In this document: positions 1-5,459 of the stretch, one piece after another
Position numbering within the stretch: the first letter of the stretch is position 1
How the letters are laid out: every line of letters begins with the position of its first letter
Assembly: GCA_028289805.1 (NCBI GenBank)
Contig: JANQNI010000184.1
Span: forward strand, 1 to 8,227
Source: Thermoplasmatota archaeon
GTDB taxonomy: Archaea > Thermoplasmatota > E2 > JACPAO01 > JAHFTW01
Reading direction: 5' to 3'
DNA: 8,227 nt
The notes under the pieces: generated by a model
The model's input: the letters and a program-made list of their open reading frames with translations, nothing else
Database searches by the model: none
What the model was told of the DNA's origin: nothing
Made by a program: the position numbers and the translations under genes

Positions 1-1010
1 ACGACAAGCCCGCGGGCATCCGCAAGGCCGCCGACGCGGCGGCGGTGCTGGCGGTGGCCGTCAACGACGCGCGGCTGCTGGCCAACACGCCCGGCAACGT
101 CGCCACGCCCAAGTGGATGGCCGCCGAGGCGCGCAAGCGCGGCAAGAAGCACGGCTTCACGGTCTCCGTCAAGGGCCGCGCCTCCCTGCGCAAGGAGGGC
201 TTCGGGGCCCTGTGCGCCGTGGCCCAGGGCAGCGACAACGAGGAGCAGCTCGTCGTCATGACCTACGAGCCGGAGAAGGTCACCAAGAACACCAAGACGA
301 TCGTCGTGGTGGGCAAGGGCGTCACCTTCGACTCCGGGGGCATCAGCATCAAGCCCGGCAACGGCATGTGGGACATGAAGTACGACAAGTGCGGCGCCTG
401 CAACACCATCGCCCTCATGGGCACCCTGAAGGACCTGGGCGTCAAGCACAAGGTCGTGGGGATCGTCCCCTGCGTGGAGAACATGCCCAGCGGCGTCGCC
501 CAGCGCCCCGGCGACATCGTCACGGCCAAGGACGGCACCACCATCGAGGTGCTCAACACGGACGCCGAGGGGCGGATGATCCTCGCCGACGCAATCACGT
601 ACGGCCTCACCTTCAAGCCCGACTGGATGTGCGACATGGCGACGTTGACGGGCGCGTGCGACTTCGCCGTCGGCGCCACCTACGTCGCCGTCATGAGCAA
701 GGACGACGGCCTGGCCGAGCGCTTCGTGGCGGCCAGCCGCAAGGCCGGCGACAAGGCGTGGCGCCTGCCCCAGGGCGAGGAGTTCGACGAGGCCAACAAG
801 GGCACCTACGCCGACATCCAGAACATCAGCCTGACCAACAAGGCCGGCACCGCCATCGGCGGCTCCTTCGTGGGCCACTTCGCCAAGGACACCCCCTTCG
901 TCCACCTGGACATCGCCAGCAAGGCGTGGACCGGCGGCAACGGGGCGTTCGCCAAGGGTCCGACGGGGGCGGGGCTGCGCATCGTGGCGCAGGCCATCCT
1001 GGACAGCTAG
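1..1010 (+). CDS. pepA: Leucyl aminopeptidase, M17 family (5' end missing)
   Basis: This is a cytosolic metallopeptidase that removes N-terminal residues from peptides during protein turnover. The reading frame is open from base 3 to TAG at 1008-1010, giving 335 visible residues. M17 enzymes are usually 480-500 residues, so about 150 N-terminal residues lie outside the window; what remains is essentially the catalytic domain. The signature NTDAEGR is at bases 555-575, and upstream are GKGVTFDSGGISIKP and MKYDKCG. By analogy with E. coli PepA these supply the two-metal ligands (the Lys of GKG, the Asp of TFDSGG, the Asp of MKYD, and the Asp and Glu of NTDAEGR) and the catalytic Lys of ISIK and Arg of AEGR. 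All are intact, so the enzyme should be active. ATLTGAC and the C-terminal KGPTGAG are also typical of the family. A Met or Val near base 45 is internal to the protein and is not its start. Confidence 0.95.
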   Translation, partial: DKPAGIRKAADAAAVLAVAVNDARLLANTPGNVATPKWMAAEARKRGKKHGFTVSVKGRASLRKEGFGALCAVAQGSDNEEQLVVMTYEPEKVTKNTKTIVVVGKGVTFDSGGISIKPGNGMWDMKYDKCGACNTIALMGTLKDLGVKHKVVGIVPCVENMPSGVAQRPGDIVTAKDGTTIEVLNTDAEGRMILADAITYGLTFKPDWMCDMATLTGACDFAVGATYVAVMSKDDGLAERFVAASRKAGDKAWRLPQGEEFDEANKGTYADIQNISLTNKAGTAIGGSFVGHFAKDTPFVHLDIASKAWTGGNGAFAKGPTGAGLRIVAQAILDS

Positions 1011-1018
1011 CACGCTTC

Positions 1019-1035
1019 GCCGCGTCCGACGCGGC
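1019..1035. terminator. Perfect hairpin between convergent stop codons
   Basis: The 17 bases GCCGCGTCCGACGCGGC form a 7-bp perfect stem with a 3-base loop. They lie in the 28-base gap between the pepA stop (1010) and the stop of the minus-strand small ORF (1039). The position suggests a shared transcript end or mRNA 3' stabiliser. There is no T-tract on either side, and archaeal RNA polymerase relies on T-tracts rather than hairpins, so calling it a terminator is only a guess. Confidence 0.3.
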
Positions 1036-1038
1036 GCC

Positions 1039-1227
1039 TCAGACCTCCGGCACCGCCTCGCCCTCGCCCGCCCACCGTCGGCGGGCCCTGCGCAGGCGCC
1101 GGTTGCGCGCCCGCAGTGCCACCGAGGCGATGGGCGCGCTCGTGCTCGCCTCGCGGGCGGCGCGCCGGTGCGCTTCCTTGGAGGCGCGGTCCCCCCACTT
1201 CCAGGGGGTGCTGCGATGCCGGACCAA
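1039..1227 (-). CDS. Small arginine-rich protein, unrecognised (62 aa)
   Basis: I do not recognise this family. The proposed product has 62 residues: a Trp-containing start (STPWKWGDRASKEAHRRAAREA), then an Arg-rich stretch around residues 39-51, then an acidic tail. Arg and Lys total 17 against 6 acidic residues, so it is strongly basic and could bind nucleic acid or ribosomes. The TTG start at 1227 is chosen for two reasons. AAGGAG lies 9 bases upstream on the minus strand (1242-1237). Codon use also changes there: only 4 of 62 codons from the TTG onward end in A or T, against 21 of 69 in the same open frame upstream (1434-1228). That jump matches the near-absolute G/C third-position preference of the sure genes nearby. 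It converges on pepA with 28 bases between stops. It could still be a chance frame in GC-rich DNA. Confidence 0.45.
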   Translation of the reverse strand: MVRHRSTPWKWGDRASKEAHRRAAREASTSAPIASVALRARNRRLRRARRRWAGEGEAVPEV

Positions 1228-1250
1228 CGTGCTTCGCTCCTTGGTTCCCC

Positions 1251-1260
1251 TCTCGAATCC
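1251..1260 (-). promoter_or_regulatory. Candidate promoter element before the small basic ORF
   Basis: On the minus strand this reads GGATTCGAGA, one of the few AT-containing islands here. Its first base is 33 bases before the TTG at 1227. The SRP54 TATA-like box and the proA element (GGATTCTTGA) start 32 bases before their own start codons, so this may be a degenerate BRE/TATA site for a nearly leaderless transcript. Confidence 0.3.
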
Positions 1261-1269
1261 TGGAGGATT
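1256..1269. repeat. Inverted repeat AATCCTGGAGGATT
   Basis: Two 5-base arms (AATCC and GGATT) flank a 4-base centre; the symmetry can also be read as 6-base arms around GG. With its left flank (TCGAATCC...GGATT) it closely resembles the palindrome at 1958-1972. It overlaps the proposed promoter element of the small basic ORF, so an operator is possible. Confidence 0.4.
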
Positions 1270-1495
1270 GAGCGTTCCGGTCGGCCCTTGGGTCCCATGG
1301 GTCGATGTCCGGTTTCGCCCTTCCGCCCCGACCCTCCGTTCCCGCGCTGCGCACGGGCACCCTGCGAGGGTTCGGGGTGCCCGCCGCGCACATCGAAGCA
1401 GGGGGACGCGGGCGGCACCGGGCGACGGCGTCACGGCGCCGCAAGGGGGTCCGCCGCCGCGCCACGGGGCGCGGTGTGGACCCGAACCGCATGGA

Positions 1496-1515
1496 CCTCC
1501 TGCGAACGCGGGAGG
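1496..1515 (+). other. Strong hairpin in the intergenic stretch
   Basis: CCTCCTGCGAACGCGGGAGG folds into an 8-pair stem with a GAAC loop if transcribed from the plus strand, with one T:G wobble. On the minus strand the wobble becomes an A:C mismatch, so the fold favours plus-strand RNA. It lies about 45 bases beyond the stop of the secreted-protein gene. No T-tract follows. Its role is unknown. Confidence 0.3.
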
Positions 1516-1561
1516 GCCGAAGGAGGACGGGGAGGAGGGGGCCGGTCCGAGACCTGCGGCC

Positions 1562-1900
1562 TCAGCGGCAGTGGGTGCGGGGCGTGCCGAGGCGGCAGCC
1601 GGTGAGGTCGTAGACCAGGTCGGAGGCGCCGCCGGAGCAGACGATCTCGCCGGCGAAGACGTACTGGCAGCCGGTGTAGGTCTTGACGGGCTCGGGGAAG
1701 TACATGCCGGCGGTGCAGCCCCAGACGATGTAGTAGGTCATGGTCTCGGGGGTGTGGGGGCCGGCGAAGCACTCCAGCGCGTCGCGCACCGGTTCGGTGA
1801 CGGGGCGGCCGAGGGTCATCGTGGGGGCCTCCGGCACCGCGCTCGCCACGGGGGCGAGGACGGTGAGGGACACGAGCAGGGCGAGGGCGAAAACACGCAT
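1562..1900 (-). CDS. Small secreted six-cysteine protein, unrecognised (112 aa)
   Basis: I do not recognise this family. The protein opens with a clear signal peptide: MR, then a hydrophobic core (residues 3-18), then a signal-peptidase-I-type site ASA|VP after residue 21. The mature part would be 91 residues with six cysteines at 44, 62, 78, 88, 102 and 111, enough for three disulphides, and five Tyr residues. There is no further membrane segment and no lipobox. Almost every codon ends in G or C, as in the sure genes here, so the gene is very likely real. The ATG at 1900 is the only sensible start because the signal peptide begins there. No Shine-Dalgarno is visible. It is transcribed away from SRP54, with a 137-base divergent spacer. 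An extracellular or envelope role is inferred from the export signal only. Confidence 0.75.
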   Translation of the reverse strand: MRVFALALLVSLTVLAPVASAVPEAPTMTLGRPVTEPVRDALECFAGPHTPETMTYYIVWGCTAGMYFPEPVKTYTGCQYVFAGEIVCSGGASDLVYDLTGCRLGTPRTHCR

Positions 1901-1950
1901 CGGGCGCCGCCGACCCAGGTGCGGCCCTTGACGGTTGTTGAGCGTGGCGC

Positions 1951-1963
1951 ATGTATCGAATCC
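1951..1963 (-). promoter_or_regulatory. Possible promoter of the secreted-protein gene
   Basis: On the minus strand this reads GGATTCGATACAT, a GGATTC element joined to a TATA-like GATACAT. An archaeal start site about 26 bases downstream would fall near 1928 and leave a leader of about 28 bases before the ATG at 1900. Its left part is one arm of the palindrome at 1958-1972. Confidence 0.3.
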
Positions 1964-1972
1964 GGCGGATTC
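1958..1972. repeat. Palindrome GAATCC-GGC-GGATTC in the divergent promoter region
   Basis: A perfect 6-base inverted repeat with a 3-base centre lies between the divergent secreted-protein gene (start 1900) and SRP54 (start 2038). Size, symmetry and position fit an operator for a dimeric regulator or a divergent promoter element. The same half-sites recur at 1255-1269 and 5428-5433. That it binds a protein is inference. Confidence 0.4.
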
Positions 1973-2005
1973 CGGGGTCCTGCCGGGCGTCCGGCCCTTG
2001 CGCCG

Positions 2006-2015
2006 CCTTTATTGG
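2006..2015 (+). promoter_or_regulatory. Archaeal TATA-like box of the SRP54 operon
   Basis: CCTTTATTGG is the only AT-rich run in the GC-rich sequence before SRP54. Its core TTTATT (2008-2013) is centred about 27 bases before the ATG at 2038. Archaeal transcription begins about 26-27 bases after the TATA centre, so the start would fall on or next to the ATG, giving a leaderless mRNA. This agrees with the lack of a good Shine-Dalgarno there. Confidence 0.6.
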
Positions 2016-2037
2016 GCCCTCCCTCCTGGGCGCGCCC

Positions 2038-3390
2038 ATGGTCCTGGAAGGGCTGGGCGACTCCCTGCGCAGCACCCTCAAGAAGATCGCCAACGCCGGC
2101 CACATCGACGCCGCCCTCGTCAAGGAGGTCACGCGGGACATCCAGCGTGCCCTGCTGCAGGCGGACATGAACGTACGGCAGGTCCTGGCGCTCAGCAAGA
2201 CCATCGAGAAGCGGGCGATGGAGGAGAAGCCGCTGCCGGGCATGAGCAACCGGGAGCACGTCATCCGCATCGTCCACGACGAACTGGTGACGCTGCTCGG
2301 GGAGCCGCGCAAGGTCGCCCTGAAGAAGCAGGTCATCATGATGGTGGGCCTGTACGGTCAGGGCAAGACGACCACGACCGGCAAGCTGGCCAACCACTTC
2401 AAGAAGAAGGGGCTGCGCGTGGGCGTCGTCGCGGGCGACGTGCACCGGCCGGCCGCCCACGACCAGCTCAAGACCCTCGCGGACCAGGTGGGCGTGACGT
2501 TCTACGGCGAGAAGCCGGAGGGCGGCGAGACCCACGGCAGCGACCGCGCCGTCGGCATCGTCGAGCGCGGCCTGGCCGAACTTCGGCGCAAGCACGACGT
2601 CATCATCGTGGACACGGCGGGCCGCGACAAGCTGGAGGACGGCCTGGTGCAGGAGATGGAGGACATCTTCAAGGCGGCCGACCCGGACGAGAAGTTTCTG
2701 GTCATGGACGCCCAGGTGGGCCAGCAGGCTGCCGTGCAGGCCACCGCGTTTCATGAGGCCGTGGGCCTGACGGGCACCATCATCACCAAGCTGGACGGTA
2801 CGGCCAAGGGCGGCGGTGCCCTGTCGGCCGTCGCGGCCACGGGCGCCCCGGTCGTCTTCATCGGCACCGGCGAGCACGTGGACGAGCTGGAGCCCCTGGA
2901 CCCGAAGCGGTTCATCGGCCGGCTGCTGGGCATGGGCGACCTGGACGCCCTGCTGGAGAAGGCGCAGGAAGCCAGCTCCGGCATGAACGCCGAGAAGATG
3001 GCCCGCAAGATGATGTCGGGCAAGTTCACGCTCAACGACATGCAGGCCCAGATGGACATGATCGGCAAGATGGGCCCCCTCGGCAAGGTCGCCCAGATGC
3101 TCCCCGGCGGCATGGGGCAGGCGCTACAGGGTCGCGACATGGGCGCCACGCAGGAGAAGATGGGCCAGTACAAGGTCATCCTCTCCAGCATGACGGACGA
3201 GGAGCGGGAGAACCCCCACCTGCTCAAGAGCAGCCGCGTCAAGCGCATCGCCCGCGGCAGCGGCACCGAGATGCGCGACGTCAAGGAGCTGCTGAAGTAC
3301 TACGACACGACCCGGAACATGATGAAGGGCCTGTCCAGCAACCGGAAGATGCAGCGGCAACTGATGCGGCAGCTGAAGTTCCAGAAGTGA
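2038..3390 (+). CDS. srp54: Signal recognition particle 54 kDa GTPase, SRP54
   Basis: SRP54 is the GTPase of the signal recognition particle: it binds 7S RNA and emerging signal sequences and docks ribosomes at the membrane through FtsY. The 450-residue length is normal for archaea. The N domain includes ALLQADMN (38-45). The G domain has GLYGQGKT (104-111), DVHRPAAHDQ (134-143), DTAGR (192-196), TKLDGTAKGG (250-259) and GTGE (276-279). The Met-rich M domain follows from about 316, with the RNA-binding SSRVKRIARGSGT at 398-410. The frame is open 29 codons further up to 1951, but ATG 2038 is chosen because MVLEGLGDSL is the usual archaeal start and the TATA-like box lies just upstream. The P-loop has Tyr-Gly-Gln where many homologues read GxQGxGKT or GxNGxGKT. 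SRP54 heads an operon of at least five genes. Confidence 0.97.
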   Translation: MVLEGLGDSLRSTLKKIANAGHIDAALVKEVTRDIQRALLQADMNVRQVLALSKTIEKRAMEEKPLPGMSNREHVIRIVHDELVTLLGEPRKVALKKQVIMMVGLYGQGKTTTTGKLANHFKKKGLRVGVVAGDVHRPAAHDQLKTLADQVGVTFYGEKPEGGETHGSDRAVGIVERGLAELRRKHDVIIVDTAGRDKLEDGLVQEMEDIFKAADPDEKFLVMDAQVGQQAAVQATAFHEAVGLTGTIITKLDGTAKGGGALSAVAATGAPVVFIGTGEHVDELEPLDPKRFIGRLLGMGDLDALLEKAQEASSGMNAEKMARKMMSGKFTLNDMQAQMDMIGKMGPLGKVAQMLPGGMGQALQGRDMGATQEKMGQYKVILSSMTDEERENPHLLKSSRVKRIARGSGTEMRDVKELLKYYDTTRNMMKGLSSNRKMQRQLMRQLKFQK

Positions 3391-3392
3391 GC

Positions 3393-3551
3393 ATGGACCT
3401 CGGCACCCTCCTCGTCGTCGCCCTCGTCGTCGCCGGCGTCGCGGGCGTCCTGCTGCTGCCGCGGCGCAAGCAGTGGAACGCCGACGGGCAGGCGGACGTG
3501 GCGCGCCGGGAGCGCGAGCACGAGCGTGGACGGCGGGAGGAGGACGAGTGA
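3393..3551 (+). CDS. Small single-pass membrane protein (52 aa)
   Basis: I do not recognise this family. The 52-residue product has a short N-terminus (MDLGT), one hydrophobic helix at about residues 6-22 (LLVVALVVAGVAGVLLL), then PRRK and a highly charged cytoplasmic-looking tail rich in Arg and Glu (38-52), possibly helical. The positive residues right after the helix predict the C-terminus inside. The ATG lies 2 bases after the SRP54 stop. AGAAGTGAGC just before it resembles an extended Shine-Dalgarno (7 of 10 bases match GGAGGTGATC). The stop overlaps the TrmY start by 4 bases (GTGA). This tight packing and the nearly complete G/C third positions support a real gene. Its place between SRP54 and TrmY hints at a membrane or translation role, but that is inference. 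Confidence 0.75.
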   Translation: MDLGTLLVVALVVAGVAGVLLLPRRKQWNADGQADVARREREHERGRREEDE

Positions 3552-4147
3552 GGACCTTCGTCACCGTCAGCCACACGGTCCCCCCCGACGGCTCCTGGGG
3601 CCTCGACGACCTCGCGGGCGCCGCCGGCCGCGTGGACCTGCTGTGCCGCAACGTCCAGGCGGCCCTGCACCACAGCCACGACCTGCGCCGGGACGCCCGC
3701 GTCGCCCTCGTCTTCGCGGCCGACCCCGAGCGGCCCCGGACCGTCCTGGTGGACCCCCGTACGATCCGCAACCTGCACCCGGACGAGCGCAGCACCGCCG
3801 GCCGCGTCCGCAAGGCGCTGCGCCACCCCTGCCCCGACCCCTGGTTCGAGGAGGTGGAGTCGGGCCTCAGCGTCGCGCCGTTCGGCCTCGCCGACGCGCT
3901 GTCGGAGTTGGGCGGGACGCCCGTCGCCCTGGACCGGGACGGCGAGGCGCTGGAGGCGACCGTCGCCACCGGCCGCATGCCCCCCGACCCGGTGTTCCTG
4001 ATGGGCGACCACCTGCCCCTCTCGGAGGAGGAACTCGCCGTCGCCCCCGACGCCCTGCGCGTCAGCCTCGGCCCCGTCTGGCTGCACGGCAACCACGCCA
4101 TCACCATCGTCCACTACGTCCTCGACCGGGCCCAGGCGGGGTCCTGA
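3548..4147 (+). CDS. trmY: tRNA (pseudouridine(54)-N1)-methyltransferase TrmY
   Basis: TrmY is a SPOUT-class, SAM-dependent enzyme that converts pseudouridine 54 in the T-loop of archaeal tRNAs to N1-methylpseudouridine. The 199-residue length fits the family. Family features include the N-terminal MRTFVTVSHTVPPDG, LDDLAGAAGRVDLLCRNVQA (19-38), SHDLRRDARV (43-52), HPDERSTAG (77-85) and the C-terminal knot region, DPVFLMGDH (147-155) with VSLGPVWLHGNHAITIVH (172-189). The start is GTG 3548: GGAGG (3536-3540) lies 7 bases upstream, the codon overlaps the stop of the small membrane gene, and the N-terminus matches homologues. The frame stays open further upstream to 3473, but that part lies inside the preceding gene. 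The stop overlaps the next ATG by one base (TGATG). Confidence 0.93.
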   Translation: MRTFVTVSHTVPPDGSWGLDDLAGAAGRVDLLCRNVQAALHHSHDLRRDARVALVFAADPERPRTVLVDPRTIRNLHPDERSTAGRVRKALRHPCPDPWFEEVESGLSVAPFGLADALSELGGTPVALDRDGEALEATVATGRMPPDPVFLMGDHLPLSEEELAVAPDALRVSLGPVWLHGNHAITIVHYVLDRAQAGS

Positions 4148-4473
4148 TGGTGCGGGTGCAGGGCCGCGACGTCGACGACGCCGGCCGCTGCGCCCACCAC
4201 CCAACGAGCCTCGACATCGTCAGCTTCCGGCTGCCGTGCTGCGACGGCTTCTGGGCCTGCCGGGCGTGCCACGACGAGACCCACCCGGACCACCTCGTCC
4301 AGGTGTGGGGCCCCGACGACCTGCACCGCAGGGCGGTCCTGTGCGGGGCGTGCAGGACCCGCATGAGCCTGCGCGCCTACGCCGCCGACCCGACGCGGTG
4401 CCCCAAGTGCGCAGCGCCCTGGAACCCCGGCTGCGTCTACCACCACCCCCTCTACTTCCAGGAGGGGGCTTGA
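4147..4473 (+). CDS. CHY-type zinc finger protein (108 aa)
   Basis: This small protein is dense in metal ligands and belongs to the CHY zinc-finger group, related to the N-terminal part of some eukaryotic RING ubiquitin ligases and to mitochondrial Hot13. Candidate zinc ligands in order are C15, H17/H18, C31, C32, C38, C41, H42, H46, H49, C66, C69, C85, C88, C96, H99 and H100. The segments DIVSFRLPCC, AVLCGACR, CPKCAAPWNPGC and HHPLYF are characteristic. The usual CxHY is CAHH here. Function in prokaryotes is not established; metal handling, redox or protein-protein contact are possible. The ATG at 4147 shares its A with the TrmY stop, so translation is probably coupled. GGCGGGG just upstream is a weak ribosome-binding site. 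Its stop overlaps the proposed TTG start of the transporter. Confidence 0.88.
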   Translation: MVRVQGRDVDDAGRCAHHPTSLDIVSFRLPCCDGFWACRACHDETHPDHLVQVWGPDDLHRRAVLCGACRTRMSLRAYAADPTRCPKCAAPWNPGCVYHHPLYFQEGA

Positions 4474-5387
4474 GCGCCGAGCGCCCCCTCGTGCCCCCCG
4501 GCCTCGGCCTCGCCGCCGCCGTCGTGAGCGTCAGCGTCGCCGCGCCCCTGTTCCGGCTCGCCGAGGCGCCGCCCCTGACGGCGTCCTTCTGGCGCCTCGC
4601 CTTCGCCGTCCTGCTGCTGCTCCCGTTCACCGCGTCCTCGTGGCGCCACTGGGGGCGCTACGACCGCCGCGCCTGGGGCATCACCGTCGCCAGCGGCGTC
4701 GCCCTCGGGCTGCACTTCGCGTTGTGGGTGACGAGCCTGTTCTACACCACCGTGGCGGCCAGCGTCAGCCTCGTGACGCTCCAGGCCGTCTTCGTCGCCC
4801 TCGGCGGCCACCTCCTGCTCGGGGACCGGTTGTCGCCGCGCGGCTGGCTGGGGGTGCTGCTGGCGACGCTCGGGGCGTTCGTCATCGCCGCCGCCGACGG
4901 CCGCCTCGCCCCCGACTCCGGCCGCGCCCTCTTCGGCGACCTGCTGGCCGTGCTGGGCGGCGTCGCCTCGGCGGCGTACATGCTCATCGGCCGCCGGCTG
5001 CGCGCCACGCGGGGTCTCGTGGAGTACGTCACCCCCGTCTACGCCGTCGCCGCCGCGACGGTGCTGCTGTCCATGGGGATGCTCGGGCAACCGGTGGCCA
5101 CTGGCCTCGGCTCCGACGCGTTCGTCGTCTTCGTCCTGCTGGCGGCGGTGCCGATGCTGGGCGGCCACACCCTGGCCAACTGGTGCTTCCGCTACCTGCC
5201 GGCGCACACGGTCGCCACGTGGATTCTCCTGGAACCGGTGGGCGCGGCCCTGCTGGCCTGGCCGCTCCTGGGGGAGGTCCCCAGCATCTGGGTGGCCGCC
5301 GGCGGGGCGCTCGTTCTGGTGGGGGCGGCGCAGACGGTCCGCCGGGGCCCGGCGCGAGGCGCGCGCGACGTCATGGCGGCGGACTGA
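4470..5387 (+). CDS. EamA/DMT-superfamily membrane transporter
   Basis: This is a drug/metabolite transporter superfamily permease of the 10-helix EamA type, 305 residues and strongly hydrophobic throughout. The two-fold repeat is visible: the first half ends in the conserved block AVFVALGGHLLLGDRLSPRGWLG-...-LGAFVIAAAD, and the second half carries WCFRYLPAHTVATWILLEP-...-LLGEVPS. Family members export amino acids, nucleosides or other metabolites; the substrate cannot be told from sequence. TTG 4470 is chosen as start because AGGAGG at 4460-4465 is 4 bases upstream and the codon overlaps the preceding stop by 4 bases (TTGA). GTG 4491, giving 298 residues, is a reasonable alternative that loses only the hydrophilic N-terminus. 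It closes the SRP54 operon; 72 bases separate it from proA. Why a transporter belongs to this set is not evident. Confidence 0.9.
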   Translation: MSAERPLVPPGLGLAAAVVSVSVAAPLFRLAEAPPLTASFWRLAFAVLLLLPFTASSWRHWGRYDRRAWGITVASGVALGLHFALWVTSLFYTTVAASVSLVTLQAVFVALGGHLLLGDRLSPRGWLGVLLATLGAFVIAAADGRLAPDSGRALFGDLLAVLGGVASAAYMLIGRRLRATRGLVEYVTPVYAVAAATVLLSMGMLGQPVATGLGSDAFVVFVLLAAVPMLGGHTLANWCFRYLPAHTVATWILLEPVGAALLAWPLLGEVPSIWVAAGGALVLVGAAQTVRRGPARGARDVMAAD

Positions 5388-5427
5388 GGCCCCGGCAACG
5401 CCCGCGCACCCGCCAAGCGTACCGACA

Positions 5428-5437
5428 GGATTCTTGA
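5428..5437 (+). promoter_or_regulatory. Candidate promoter element of proAB
   Basis: GGATTCTTGA is the main AT-containing island in the 72-base gap before proA. Its first base is 32 bases before the GTG at 5460, the same offset as the SRP54 TATA-like box, suggesting a leaderless proAB mRNA. No Shine-Dalgarno precedes the GTG. GGATTC-TT-GAACCC is also an imperfect inverted repeat. Confidence 0.4.
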
Positions 5438-5459
5438 ACCCCGTCCCGGTGCGCTTGCT

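Larger units (their letters stand above)
1228..1561. other. 334-base stretch with no recognisable gene
   Basis: Third-position composition is not gene-like in the frames I checked, and the frames that stay open give low-complexity Arg/Pro/Gly translations. I looked for tRNA T-loops, archaeal SRP RNA helix-8 sequence, RNase P RNA conserved blocks and C/D-box motifs and found none. It contains an inverted repeat AATCCTGGAGGATT at 1256-1269, the palindrome CCCATGGG at 1294-1301 and a hairpin at 1496-1515. The 1221-1330 part is visibly less GC-rich than its surroundings. It may be the 3' untranslated region of the secreted-protein gene plus the promoter of the small basic ORF. Confidence 0.5.

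Noticed and set aside
1160..1200. SRP RNA helix-8-like sequence on the minus strand (CCTCCAAGGAAGCGC)
   Set aside because: The GGAA/GNRA-type tetraloop and the asymmetric loop with AGCA are absent, and the sequence is better explained as codons of the 62-aa ORF.
1241..1275. tRNA-like TCGAATCC sequence resembling a T-loop
   Set aside because: The flanking bases cannot form a 5-bp T stem, and no acceptor or anticodon arm could be drawn on either strand.
1007..1492. A 161-codon minus-strand frame with AGGAGG just before its ATG
   Set aside because: AGGAGG is only 3 bases from the ATG, the translation is Arg/Pro/Gly noise, and it overlaps the 62-aa ORF, which has far better codon use.
1951..2037. 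A 29-residue N-terminal extension of SRP54 from ATG 1951
   Set aside because: It would include the TATA-like box and the palindrome, uses atypical codons, and homologues begin at MVLEGLGDSL-like sequence.
113..2170. A 685-codon plus-strand open frame running from inside pepA across the intergenic region into SRP54
   Set aside because: It crosses two sure genes in the wrong frame and has Arg/His/Gly/Pro-rich nonsense composition.
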